This document shows, piece by piece, positions 7,345 to 15,965 of a DNA stretch of 19,825 bases. The translations under genes and the position numbers were made by a program. The first letter of the stretch is position 1. Each line of letters begins with the position of its first letter. Source of the stretch: Phycisphaerales bacterium. Lineage in GTDB: Bacteria; Pseudomonadota; Gammaproteobacteria; Competibacterales; Competibacteraceae. The stretch covers positions 1 to 19,825 of the forward strand of contig JACSSB010000136.1 in NCBI GenBank assembly GCA_014879435.1, given 5' to 3'. The notes under the pieces were generated by a model, which was given only the letters and a program-made list of their open reading frames with translations, searched no databases and was not told the DNA's origin.

Positions 7345-8295
7345 TCAATTGGGCTCGGTCAGGCTGGTTTCCAGAATCTGCCAGACCAATTCTTCGAAAC
7401 CGACTCCAGCCACCCGAGCCGCCATGGGGACTAGGCTGTGATCGGTCATACCGGGCACCGTATTGACCTCCAGCAACCAAGGCTGCCCCTGAGTGTCCAC
7501 CATCAGATCAACCCGGCCCCAACCAGAGCCTCCCACCACGGCAAAGGCCCGACACACCAAGTCCCGCAGCTCTGCTTCCCGCGATTCGGGCAGCCCGCAG
7601 GGACAGAAATAGTGGGTATCTGCGGCGTGGTACTTGGCCTCGTAGTCATAGAAAGTGCGCGGCGTCTCCAAGCGAATCAACGGCAGCGCCTGATCACCTA
7701 GCAAGGCGCCGGTATATTCCTGGCCTTGAATCCACGGCTCCACCAATACGGAGGAATCACAGGCAATCGCCTGCTCCCAGGCCGACTGGAATTGCGCTGG
7801 GGTATCGACTCGGCTGACACCAATGCTGGAGCCCTCACGCGCAGGCTTCACCGCCAGTGGTAGGCCCAGTTCCCGTGCAGCATCAGCCAGTTCCGCCGCG
7901 CTCTCCACCAACCGCCAAGGCGGCGTCACTAAGCCCGCACCCTGCCAGATCTGTTTGGTTCGCAGCTTGTCCATTCCCAACGCTGACGCCAACACGCCGC
8001 TACCGGTATACGGTAAACCGAGAATCTCTAACGCACCCTGAATGACCCCATCTTCGCCACCGCGCCCATGCAGAACGATAAAGACCCGGTTGAAGTGACC
8101 ATCGGACAGTACCCGTAAGATCTCACGGTCCGCATCGATACCGACAGCATCCACCCCACGCGCCAACAGCGCCGCCAATACCGCCTGCCCGCTTTTGAGC
8201 GACACGGCCCGCTCTGCCGACCAGCCGCCCATCAGCACCGCGACCTTACCGAATTCCGCCGGATCACTTATCGTTCGCCGTCGTATCTTTTGCAT
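7345..8295 (-). CDS. ddlB: D-alanine--D-alanine ligase (DdlB type)
   Basis: Ddl is the cytoplasmic ATP-grasp enzyme that joins two D-Ala for MurF. I place the start at ATG 8295 (316 residues; E. coli DdlB 306) because GAGGAG lies 9 bases upstream. A GTG at 8319 would add 8 residues with no good ribosome-binding site. Landmarks: LMGGWSAERAVSLKSG at 21-36 (E28 is the conserved D-Ala-binding Glu), IVLHGRGGEDG, ATP-grasp lid with EGSSIGVSR at 154-162, YDYEAKYHA containing Y222 of the Y-S-K triad, and metal-binding LLEVNTVPGMTDHSLVP near the end. The residue after SAER is Ala (A30), where E. coli has Glu. It sits between murC and ftsQ, with no murB between. Confidence 0.96.
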   Translation of the reverse strand: MQKIRRRTISDPAEFGKVAVLMGGWSAERAVSLKSGQAVLAALLARGVDAVGIDADREILRVLSDGHFNRVFIVLHGRGGEDGVIQGALEILGLPYTGSGVLASALGMDKLRTKQIWQGAGLVTPPWRLVESAAELADAARELGLPLAVKPAREGSSIGVSRVDTPAQFQSAWEQAIACDSSVLVEPWIQGQEYTGALLGDQALPLIRLETPRTFYDYEAKYHAADTHYFCPCGLPESREAELRDLVCRAFAVVGGSGWGRVDLMVDTQGQPWLLEVNTVPGMTDHSLVPMAARVAGVGFEELVWQILETSLTEPN

Positions 8296-8304
8296 CCGAG
8301 CCTT

Positions 8305-8310
8305 CTCCTC
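8305..8310 (-). promoter_or_regulatory. Ribosome-binding site that decides the ddl start
   Basis: GAGGAG on the minus strand lies 9 bases before ATG 8295. It is inside the longer reading frame that would begin at GTG 8319, and that GTG has no comparable site upstream. I therefore prefer the ATG. Confidence 0.75.
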
Positions 8311-8368
8311 ATTGCTCACTTCATAAGGTGGTTCGATAGGGCTGATTTCCGGCCCTCACCCACCAGAA

Positions 8369-9808
8369 TTAGGTCGGCAGACCGTCACGACTCAGTCGCG
8401 CTGCCATGGCCCCAATATCGCCAGCTCCCATCAACAACAGCAGATCACCATCGCATAGCAGATCGGGCAATACCGCTGGCAAATCGGCGGTCTGCTCAAC
8501 AAAGATCGGATCGACTTTGCCACGCACCCGAATCGCTCGGCTCAGGCCGCGACCGTCAGCACCAGCAATTGGCTTCTCACCGGCTGGATAAACCTCTAGC
8601 AGAATCAGTGAATCGACCTCTGAGAGTACCTGAGCAAAATCGTCGAACAGGTCGCGGGTACGGCTAAAGCGATGTGGCTGAAACGCCAGAACCAAACGCC
8701 GTTGCGGCCAAGCACCGCGCAGGGCGCTCAGTACCGCCTGAATCTCACGAGGATGGTGACCGTAATCTTCCATTACCATCGCTCGCCCACCACCGGGCAA
8801 GCTCAGTTCCCCGTGCTGCTGGAAACGCCGACCGATACCCTGGAAATTCAACAATGCCCGGCGGATGGCGGTTTCTGCCACGCCAAGTTCGCGGGCCACG
8901 ACAATCGCTGCCAGCGCATTCAACACACTATGCTGGCCGGGCAGATTCAGAGTAATCGACAGCGGCGCGCTCAATCCGGGCAGATGGGCCAGAAAGCGAG
9001 TGCGCAGTCCCTCCTGCACGATTTCGGTAGCGCGGGCATCGCAATCTTCGCTGGTACCGTAGGTCAGCGCCGGTCGACCCAGCCGAGGCAGGATCGAGCG
9101 CACTTGCGGGTCATCGGCGCACAACACCGCCAACCCATAGAACGGCAGGTGATGTAGAAACTCGACGAAGGTTTCCCGCAACCGCTCGAAATCACCGCCA
9201 TAAGTCGGCAGGTGATCGGCGTCGATATTGGTCACCACCGCCATCATTGGCTGCAAGAACAGGAACGAGGCATCGCTCTCGTCGGCCTCGGCGACCAGAT
9301 AGCGTCCGGCCCCCAGCCGGGCGTTGGCTTCGGCGCTGTTCAAACGCCCGCCGATTACGAAAGTCGGGTCCAATCCACCCTCAGCTAGTATGCTGGTGAT
9401 TAGACTGGTGGTAGTGGTCTTACCGTGGGTTCCGGCCACGGCGATGCCATAGCGAAAGCGCATCAACTCAGCCAGCATTTCGGCACGCGGCACCACGGGG
9501 ATACGCGCTGCGCGCGCCGCCGCCACCTCTGGGTTGTCTTCAGCCACCGCGCTGGAGATCACCACCGCATCGCAACCGCTAATATGCCCAGCGGCATGGC
9601 CGCGATGGATGGTCGCGCCCAATCGCTCCAATCGTGCGGTCACCGTGCTCGAACGCAGGTCGGAACCGGACACGCCATACCCCAGATTCAGCAGGACTTC
9701 AGCGATCCCGCTCATACCGGCTCCGCCGATACCTACAAAGTGAATATGGCGAATCCGGCGCATGTCGCGCCACGCTTCTGGAATGGTCATTAACACCGGG
9801 TTATCCAT
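8369..9808 (-). CDS. murC: MurC, UDP-N-acetylmuramate--L-alanine ligase
   Basis: MurC adds L-Ala, the first stem-peptide residue, to UDP-MurNAc in the cytoplasm. The product has 479 residues (E. coli 491). ATG 9808 gives MDNPVLMTIPEAWRDMRRIRHIHFVGIGGAGMSGIAEVL, shown here in family context only: the RRIRHIHFVGIGGAGM block is the MurC N terminus. The open frame continues upstream to 9976, but those 56 residues run into murG and look non-coding. Domains: Rossmann-like UDP-binding domain 1-120, central ATPase with GTHGKTTTT from 127, and C-terminal ligase domain with YGHHPREI. GAGTCGAGGAC precedes the ATG. It starts 22 bases after murG. Confidence 0.96.
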   Translation of the reverse strand: MDNPVLMTIPEAWRDMRRIRHIHFVGIGGAGMSGIAEVLLNLGYGVSGSDLRSSTVTARLERLGATIHRGHAAGHISGCDAVVISSAVAEDNPEVAAARAARIPVVPRAEMLAELMRFRYGIAVAGTHGKTTTTSLITSILAEGGLDPTFVIGGRLNSAEANARLGAGRYLVAEADESDASFLFLQPMMAVVTNIDADHLPTYGGDFERLRETFVEFLHHLPFYGLAVLCADDPQVRSILPRLGRPALTYGTSEDCDARATEIVQEGLRTRFLAHLPGLSAPLSITLNLPGQHSVLNALAAIVVARELGVAETAIRRALLNFQGIGRRFQQHGELSLPGGGRAMVMEDYGHHPREIQAVLSALRGAWPQRRLVLAFQPHRFSRTRDLFDDFAQVLSEVDSLILLEVYPAGEKPIAGADGRGLSRAIRVRGKVDPIFVEQTADLPAVLPDLLCDGDLLLLMGAGDIGAMAARLSRDGLPT

Positions 9809-9830
9809 GTCCTCGACTCTCGCTGTATTT

Positions 9831-10916
9831 TCAGGAACGCGCCTGATCCAGACAGGTCCGTGCCACCTGCTCGGCGGCTTCTGTCTTCGCCAGACGGCGA
9901 GCTGCCTCGCCCATGGTTTGCAAATGCTGGCGATCACTGAGCGATTCACGCAACAGTGCAGCCAGACGTTCTGCATTGAGATCCGCCTGCTGGACTACCC
10001 GCGCCGCACCGCTTCGCTCCAGAAACCGGGCATTGGCAGTCTGATGATCGTCTACCGCAAAAGGAAACGGCACCAATATCGCGCCGACACCCGCCGCCGC
10101 CAGTTCAGCCACGGTCAGTGCTCCGGCCCGGCACAGCACCAGATCGGCCCAGTCGTAGGCCGCCGCCATGTCCTCGATAAATGGAGTCAGTCGCGCTGTC
10201 ACTCCCGCTTCCTGGTATGCCGCCACCGCTGTCTCGTACAACTGGCCACCGGCTTGATGCCAGACTTCTGGTCGCTCCGCTCCATCCCATAGCGCCAAAG
10301 CCTGTGGTACCAATCGATTCAAAGCCAACGCGCCCTGACTGCCACCCAACACCAACAATCGAGACGGACCAGCACGTCCGGCGAAGCGCTCAGCCGGTAC
10401 GGGTAAGGCAGCGATGGATTCCCGCACCGGATTGCCGACGCTCACCGCATGCCGTGCCGACGGAAAGGTACCCGGAAATGCCTCCAGTACCTGGTTGGCT
10501 AGGCGTGCCAGCCAACGGTTGGTTAAACCGGGAATAGCGTTCTGCTCGTGCACCACCAGCGGAATACCCAATACGCGCGCTGCTAAGCCGCCCGGTCCAC
10601 TGGCGAACCCTCCCATGCCCAATACCGCCCGTGGCCGTAATCGCCGCAGAACAGCCGCCGCCTGCCACAGGGCTCGTCCCAATATGAATGGCATCGTCAG
10701 CAAACGACGTACACCTTTGCCACGCAGACCCGATATCCCAATCCATTCGATCGGAATGCCCGCTTTGGGTACCAGTACTGCCTCCAAACCTTGCTGGGTT
10801 CCCATCCAAGTCACCGGTACGCCGCGTTCGCGTAAACACTCGGCCACCGCCAGTGCCGGAAATACATGTCCGCCGGTACCACCGGCCATGATCAGTACTG
10901 GCCGCGTTTCATTCAC
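9831..10916 (-). CDS. murG: MurG, lipid II synthase (UDP-GlcNAc transferase)
   Basis: MurG is the membrane-associated GT28 glycosyltransferase that adds GlcNAc to lipid I. The product has 361 residues (E. coli 355) if translation begins at GTG 10916. It shows the glycine-rich loop LIMAGGTGGHVFPALAVA at 9-26, ISGLRGKG, LGMGGFASGPGG, HEQNAIPGLTNRWLA, VVGNPVR-like SVGNPVRE, LVLGGSQGALALN and the sugar-nucleotide region CRAGALTVAELAAAG. The GTG overlaps the ftsW TGA as GTGA. The purine stretch AAAAGGAG runs into the GTG itself, leaving no normal spacing, so re-initiation after ftsW or use of a GGGGGA 9 bases upstream is likely. An ATG at 10982 would overlap ftsW by 70 bases and add unconserved sequence. 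Confidence 0.95.
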   Translation of the reverse strand: MNETRPVLIMAGGTGGHVFPALAVAECLRERGVPVTWMGTQQGLEAVLVPKAGIPIEWIGISGLRGKGVRRLLTMPFILGRALWQAAAVLRRLRPRAVLGMGGFASGPGGLAARVLGIPLVVHEQNAIPGLTNRWLARLANQVLEAFPGTFPSARHAVSVGNPVRESIAALPVPAERFAGRAGPSRLLVLGGSQGALALNRLVPQALALWDGAERPEVWHQAGGQLYETAVAAYQEAGVTARLTPFIEDMAAAYDWADLVLCRAGALTVAELAAAGVGAILVPFPFAVDDHQTANARFLERSGAARVVQQADLNAERLAALLRESLSDRQHLQTMGEAARRLAKTEAAEQVARTCLDQARS

Positions 10917-12118
10917 TCCTTTTGTCCCCCACGGGTTCGGGTTTCGATATCGATCCGCAGCAATAGCGCCAGCGTCATGCACATCGCTACCACGCTACTA
11001 CCGCCATAGCTCATCAGTGGCAAAGTCAGTCCCTTGGTCGGCAATACCCCCATATTCACCCCCATGTTGAATAACGCTTGAATGCCGAACCACAAACCGA
11101 TGCCATAGGCCAGATAAGCCGAAAAGCCCATATCCAGTCGCTCAGCGCGCCGGGCGATCACAAAAGCGCGCCATACCAAGACCATGAACAACGCCAGCAC
11201 AACCAGAATGCCGCCCAATCCCAGTTCCTCGGCCAACACCGCGAACAGGAAATCGGTATGCGCTTCCGGCAGGTAGAACAGTTTCTGCACGCCCTCCCCC
11301 AAACCGACGCCGAACAGTCCACCACGACCGATGGCGATCAAGGATTGCACCAACTGAAAGCCCCCACCAAAGGGATCTTCCCAGGGGTTGACGAAGCTGA
11401 ACAAACGCTCGCGACGATAGGGCGAGGACAGGATGAGTATGGCCATCGCCACCAGAGTTCCTACCTGCAACACGCCGAACTGCCAGAGATTGACCCCTGC
11501 CAGAAATATCATGCCCAGCGCGGTCGCCATCAGCACTACTACGCTGCCGAAATCCGGCTCCAGCAATAGCAACACCGCCAGTACCGCCAGTATTGCCATC
11601 GGTCGCAACAGCGCCAGCGTCGAGGTTTGGAAATTGCCGGTCCGTAAATCCGCACCGTGGCGCTTGAGATAGCCCGCGACATAGATCAGAACCAGCAGCT
11701 TGGCGATTTCGGAAACCTGGATATTGATGGGTCCAGCGGCGATCCAGCGCATGCTGCCATTGACCTCGCGGCCCACCCCCGGTATCAGTACCAGCACCAG
11801 CAGACCCACCGACGCCAGCAATAACAGCGGACCGGCTCGCCGCCAACGTGCCAGCGGAATCTGTAAGACAAATCCCGCCGCCAACAACCCGATCAATACG
11901 AACGCACCCTGCCGAATCAGAAAATAAAAGGGCTGATTCATCTTGGAAGCGGCCAACGGAATCGAAGCTGAGGCCACCATCAGCAGGCCCAGCGCCAGCA
12001 GCAGCGCGGTCGCAATCAACACCCAAGGATCGGGAAATGGTGTGGCCATCCGACCTGCATCCGTAGATGTGGATGGGTCTTTTTGCTGGGACCGAACCGT
12101 GGCGGTGGCGCTTACCAT
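10913..12118 (-). CDS. ftsW: FtsW, septal SEDS peptidoglycan glycosyltransferase
   Basis: FtsW is the polytopic SEDS enzyme that polymerises lipid II at the septum together with FtsI. The product has 401 residues with about ten hydrophobic segments beginning near residue 32, after a polar N-terminal tail. Family motifs: GREVNGSMRWI near 116-126, EIAKLL at 137-142, LEPDFGSV at about 186-193, VQKLFYLPEAHTDFLFAVLAEELG around 278-300 with putative catalytic D289, and LPTKGLTLPLMSYGGSS near the end. ATG 12118 is preceded by CGGAG at 9-base spacing and overlaps the murD stop by 7 bases. A second in-frame ATG, 23 codons later, is possible but less supported. Confidence 0.97.
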   Translation of the reverse strand: MVSATATVRSQQKDPSTSTDAGRMATPFPDPWVLIATALLLALGLLMVASASIPLAASKMNQPFYFLIRQGAFVLIGLLAAGFVLQIPLARWRRAGPLLLLASVGLLVLVLIPGVGREVNGSMRWIAAGPINIQVSEIAKLLVLIYVAGYLKRHGADLRTGNFQTSTLALLRPMAILAVLAVLLLLEPDFGSVVVLMATALGMIFLAGVNLWQFGVLQVGTLVAMAILILSSPYRRERLFSFVNPWEDPFGGGFQLVQSLIAIGRGGLFGVGLGEGVQKLFYLPEAHTDFLFAVLAEELGLGGILVVLALFMVLVWRAFVIARRAERLDMGFSAYLAYGIGLWFGIQALFNMGVNMGVLPTKGLTLPLMSYGGSSVVAMCMTLALLLRIDIETRTRGGQKE

Positions 12119-13476
12119 GCGACTAAACTCCGTACTGCCGCCGCAAAGACCGTACCGCGCTCTTCGTAGCCACTAAACATGTCGTAACTGGCGCAAGCTG
12201 GCGACAACAACACACTATCGCCCGGCTGGGCCAGTTGCGCTGCCCGCGTCACGGCTTGCTCCATATCGGCCACCGCATGCAGCGGCACGCTCTCACCCAG
12301 CGCGGCGGCAATCAATGGGGCGTCGCGACCGATCAACACTACGGCGCGCGCCTTGCCCACCAGTGCCGCACGCAATGGCGTGAAATCCTGTCCTTTGCCA
12401 TCGCCACCCGCGATCAGTACCACCGAACCGGGCAAACCACGCACCGCCGCCACCGTCGCACCGACATTGGTACCCTTGGAATCGTCGAACCAGCGGATTC
12501 CGGCTTGTTCCAACACCAGCGTGGTCCGGTGCGCCAGCCCGGTGAATCCCCGCAACGCTGCCCGCATCGCCTCTCGGTGCCAGCCGAGCGTGTGACCCAT
12601 GGCCAGCGCTGCCAGCGCATTGGCCAGATTATGATCACCGCTGATTTGTAATTCTGACGCTTCGATCCACCGTTCCTGACCGTGCGCTAACCAAGTTTCT
12701 CCGCCGTCCCGCCACAAGCCGAACTCGCCCTCGCCGGGCTGTTCCAGGGTAAAGCGCAATATGTTTCGATTCGATTCGGCCATCGCCATGACCACCGGAT
12801 CATCGGCATTGAGCACCATGACGCCATCGCCCTGAAAAATACGGCGCTTGGCAGCGATGTACTCATCCAGTGAACGGTAACGATCCATATGGTCGGGACT
12901 GATGTTTAACACGGTCGCCACCCGCGCATTGAGGCACTGGGTGGTTTCCAGTTGAAAGCTGGACAGCTCCAGCACGTACAACTCGGGTAACTTGGGAGCA
13001 TCGCCCGATTTCGCCTCAGCGTGTAGCCACAGATCCAGCGCAGGTTCGCCCAGATTGCCGCCCACCGCCGCCCGCACGCCAGCGCGTTCGGCCATCAATC
13101 CCAGCAAAGTAGTGACCGTGCTTTTGCCGTTGGAACCGGTGATGGCCGCTACCGGCACTGCGGTCAACCGCGCCAGTAATTCGATATCTCCCCACACCGG
13201 CACGCCCCGTGCCGCCGTATCAGCAATGATTGGAGTCGCGATGGCAACGCCCGGACTAACCAACAATCGAGCCGCGTTGGAGAAGGCCACCGGATCAAAA
13301 CCGCCCAGATAGCAGGGTACCTCTGGAAACGTCTCGCGCAGGGCCGACAATCCCGGCGGATTGGCGCGGCTATCGGTCACGGCGACCGTCGCACCCAGCG
13401 CCTTCAGCGCTCGCACGGCAGATAGACCGCTTTTACCCAAACCGACCACCAGCGTGGTTCCTGCCAATCGCAACAT
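12112..13476 (-). CDS. murD: MurD, UDP-MurNAc-L-alanine--D-glutamate ligase
   Basis: MurD adds D-Glu to UDP-MurNAc-L-Ala. I choose ATG 13476 (454 residues; E. coli 438), since AGGTGG lies 8 bases upstream. The alternative GTG 13488 is itself inside that ribosome-binding site. Domains: UDP-binding VVGLGKSGLSAV at 10-21, ATP P-loop AITGSNGKSTVTTLL from 111, LELSSFQLE, ISPDHMDRY, the YIAAKRRIF lysine that is carbamylated in the family, and C-terminal DDSKGTNVGAT followed by IAGGDGKGQDF and SPACASYDMF. The residues around the nucleotide-binding and C-terminal loops are intact. It follows the mraY stop with a start-stop arrangement that leaves almost no gap. Confidence 0.96.
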   Translation of the reverse strand: MLRLAGTTLVVGLGKSGLSAVRALKALGATVAVTDSRANPPGLSALRETFPEVPCYLGGFDPVAFSNAARLLVSPGVAIATPIIADTAARGVPVWGDIELLARLTAVPVAAITGSNGKSTVTTLLGLMAERAGVRAAVGGNLGEPALDLWLHAEAKSGDAPKLPELYVLELSSFQLETTQCLNARVATVLNISPDHMDRYRSLDEYIAAKRRIFQGDGVMVLNADDPVVMAMAESNRNILRFTLEQPGEGEFGLWRDGGETWLAHGQERWIEASELQISGDHNLANALAALAMGHTLGWHREAMRAALRGFTGLAHRTTLVLEQAGIRWFDDSKGTNVGATVAAVRGLPGSVVLIAGGDGKGQDFTPLRAALVGKARAVVLIGRDAPLIAAALGESVPLHAVADMEQAVTRAAQLAQPGDSVLLSPACASYDMFSGYEERGTVFAAAVRSLVAW

Positions 13477-13484
13477 CTGCGCCC

Positions 13485-13490
13485 CCACCT
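13485..13490 (-). promoter_or_regulatory. Ribosome-binding site that decides the murD start
   Basis: AGGTGG, continuing as GGG, lies 8 bases before ATG 13476 and overlaps the mraY TAG. The upstream in-frame GTG (13488) is embedded in this site and has no Shine-Dalgarno of its own, which favours the ATG. Confidence 0.65.
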
Positions 13491-14574
13491 AGCGAATTTT
13501 CAAGGAAGCCAGACCGATCAACACCAAGATGATGGTGATGATCCAAAAGCGCACGATTACCCGTGGTTCTGGCCAACCCTTGAGTTCGAAATGATGATGC
13601 AGTGGCGCCATGCGAAAGATGCGTCGACCCGTCAGCTTGAAGGAGGCTACCTGCAAAATCACCGATACCGTCTCCATCACAAAGACTCCGCCCATCACCA
13701 GCAGTACTAATTCCTGGCGTACCGCCACAGCAATCGTGCCCAACGCGGCGCCCAAGGCCAGTGCGCCGACATCACCCATGAACACCTGAGCTGGATAAGC
13801 ATTGAACCAGAGAAACCCAAGACCGGCACCGACCATCGCGCTACAGAACACCATAACTTCGCCCACGCCCGGCACATGCGGAATACCCAGATAGTCAGCG
13901 AAGATCCGATTACCCGAGACATAACAGAACACCGCCATGGCACCAGCCACCATAGCGGTAGGCACGATTGCCAACCCGTCCAGACCATCAGTCAGATTGA
14001 CGGCGTTGCTCGAACCAACAATGACCAAATAAGTGAGCGGTATGAACAACCAACCCAACTGCAAAGCCACATTCTTGAAAAACGGCATGATGAACTGGGT
14101 TTCTATCGGAGTTTGGGCAGAGGCATACAGCAGTAGCGCTGCTGCCAATCCGGCGCAGGACTGCCAAAAGTACTTGCTTCGCGCCGACAAGCCCTTAGAG
14201 TTGCGCAAAATCAGCTTTTTGTAGTCATCCACCCAACCGACAGCTCCGAAAGCCAAGGTCGTCAACAGTACGATCCAGACATAACGATTGCGCAGATCGG
14301 CGCACAGCAAAGTGGCAATGGCGATGGCAATCAGGATCAAGGCTCCACCCATAGTCGGGGTGCCCGCCTTGGATAAATGACTTTGTGGACCATCCTCGCG
14401 AATATGCTGGCCAATCTGATAAAGGCTCAAGCGACGGATCATAGTCGGCCCGACAAACAGGGAAATGAGTAATGCGGTCAGAACCCCCAAAATCCCGCGC
14501 AACGTTAAATACTGGAATACATTGAAACCAGTGTAGAAATGTTCGGTCAGCCACTCTGCCAGCAACACCAACAT
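13489..14574 (-). CDS. mraY: MraY, phospho-MurNAc-pentapeptide translocase (lipid I synthase)
   Basis: MraY transfers phospho-MurNAc-pentapeptide to undecaprenyl phosphate in the inner membrane. The product has 361 residues (E. coli 360) with about ten transmembrane segments. Motifs: GQHIREDGPQSHLSKAGTPTMGG in the first cytoplasmic region, GWVDDYKK with D116 and D117, NAVNLTDGLDGLA at about 190-202, FMGDVGALALG with D268, and the MAPLHHHFELKGWPE loop with HHH at 326-328. ATG 14574 overlaps the murF TGA by one base (TGATG), and GGAGA stands 9 bases upstream. It ends directly before the murD leader. Confidence 0.98.
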   Translation of the reverse strand: MLVLLAEWLTEHFYTGFNVFQYLTLRGILGVLTALLISLFVGPTMIRRLSLYQIGQHIREDGPQSHLSKAGTPTMGGALILIAIAIATLLCADLRNRYVWIVLLTTLAFGAVGWVDDYKKLILRNSKGLSARSKYFWQSCAGLAAALLLYASAQTPIETQFIMPFFKNVALQLGWLFIPLTYLVIVGSSNAVNLTDGLDGLAIVPTAMVAGAMAVFCYVSGNRIFADYLGIPHVPGVGEVMVFCSAMVGAGLGFLWFNAYPAQVFMGDVGALALGAALGTIAVAVRQELVLLVMGGVFVMETVSVILQVASFKLTGRRIFRMAPLHHHFELKGWPEPRVIVRFWIITIILVLIGLASLKIR

Positions 14575-15965
14575 CAGGACAGTCTCTCCGGATTCATATT
14601 TGCTTTCTCAGACTCAACTAGGGCCGCCACTACCCGCTCCATCCGCATACCGCGCGAACCCTTGACCAATATCACTGGCAACTCGGTGCCGTTCTCCAAA
14701 TCCTGCTTCAGTACCGCCACCAGCGATTCCAGATCGTTAAAATGCTGCCCGCCCGTACCAAACGCCGCTGCCGCCGCTCGGCTGTGCTCACCCAAAGCAA
14801 ACAGCCGCTCGAATCCTGCAATCCGCGCTTCCTGACCCGACTGCGCATGCCGTTCATCGGCGGTTGGTCCCAATTCGATCATGTCACCCAACACCAACCA
14901 CTTGCGTTCTGGCTCAAGGCTGATGGCGTGCAGAGCAGCCGCTAATGAGGACGGATTGGCGTTGTAGGCATCGTGAATCACCGTACCACCGTGTCGGCCA
15001 CGTAAGCGTTGCAACCGGCCATTGACCTCGCGCAAGGATTCCAGACCATCTCGAATATCGTCCAGGGTCGCTCCCACCGTCAGCGCTGCTGCTGCCGCCG
15101 CCAGCGCGTTGCGGATGTTGTGTCGGCCCGGCAGTGGCAGGCGAATCTCCGCCTCTCCAGCAGGAGTGATCAGACGGAAGCGATGGGTAGCAGCGTCCAG
15201 AACACGCGCACTCACTGCCGCCGGTTGGTCCAACCCGAAATCAACTATCCGTCGATCTGGATTCAAGCCGATCCAATAATCGGCATAGAGATCATCGCGA
15301 TTGATGATCGCCACCCCGGCCGGATTCAATCCTTGGAAAATCTCACCTTTGCCACGCGCCACCCCGGCCACATCGCCAAACCCTTCCAGATGACAGGCAC
15401 CGGCATTGTTGATGATCGCCACATCCGGCCGCGCTAATCCCGTCAGATAAGCGATCTCGCCATGGTGGTTGGCACCCATTTCGATCACTGCATACTGATG
15501 ATCTGCGTGCAAACGCAGCAGAGTCAGCGGCACGCCGATGTCGTTATTGAGATTGCCCTCGGTAGCCAAGGTCGCCCCACGCCGCCGCAGGATAGCCGCC
15601 AACATTTCCTTGAGCGTGGTCTTGCCGTTACTGCCGGTTAGAGCAATCAAGGGGCCGGTAAAACACGCACGACAAGCCGCCGCCAGCTGCCCTAGCGCCA
15701 ACCGGGTATCAGCCACCCGCAACTGGGGTAGTGGCTCATCCATCCAACGACTGACCAATGCAGCGCGAGCATCCTGTGCGCGTGCAGCAGCGATAAATGC
15801 ATGGCCATCGAAATTTGGGCCGCTCAGCGCCACAAACAGAGCATCTTTCGGCAGGCGGCGACTGTCGGTGCCGACCGCCGTGAAGACGGCATCGTTACCG
15901 GCCATTTCAGCTTCCAGTAAGCGTGCCGCTGTGCTCAAGCGCAAAGGGAAAAAGGGAGCATTCAT
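14574..15965 (-). CDS. murF: MurF, UDP-MurNAc-tripeptide--D-alanyl-D-alanine ligase
   Basis: MurF adds the D-Ala-D-Ala made by Ddl and completes the UDP-MurNAc-pentapeptide. The product has 463 residues (E. coli 452) from ATG 15965, which overlaps the murE TGA as ATGA. A GGAAA stands 9 bases upstream. An ATG 36 bases earlier lies inside murE and adds unconserved residues. Domains: N-terminal substrate domain with VGTDSRRLPKDALFVAL at 31-47, ATPase P-loop ALTGSNGKTTLKE from 108, EMGANHHGEI, NNAGACHLEGFG, and C-terminal HDAYNANPSS and VLGDMIELG. It is placed directly upstream of mraY, which uses its product. Confidence 0.97.
   Translation of the reverse strand: MNAPFFPLRLSTAARLLEAEMAGNDAVFTAVGTDSRRLPKDALFVALSGPNFDGHAFIAAARAQDARAALVSRWMDEPLPQLRVADTRLALGQLAAACRACFTGPLIALTGSNGKTTLKEMLAAILRRRGATLATEGNLNNDIGVPLTLLRLHADHQYAVIEMGANHHGEIAYLTGLARPDVAIINNAGACHLEGFGDVAGVARGKGEIFQGLNPAGVAIINRDDLYADYWIGLNPDRRIVDFGLDQPAAVSARVLDAATHRFRLITPAGEAEIRLPLPGRHNIRNALAAAAAALTVGATLDDIRDGLESLREVNGRLQRLRGRHGGTVIHDAYNANPSSLAAALHAISLEPERKWLVLGDMIELGPTADERHAQSGQEARIAGFERLFALGEHSRAAAAAFGTGGQHFNDLESLVAVLKQDLENGTELPVILVKGSRGMRMERVVAALVESEKANMNPERLS

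Noticed and set aside
9809..9976. N-terminal extension of 56 residues on MurC
   Set aside because: It overlaps the 3' end of murG in another frame, does not look like the MurC family, and ATG 9808 gives a normal MurC N terminus with a ribosome-binding stretch.
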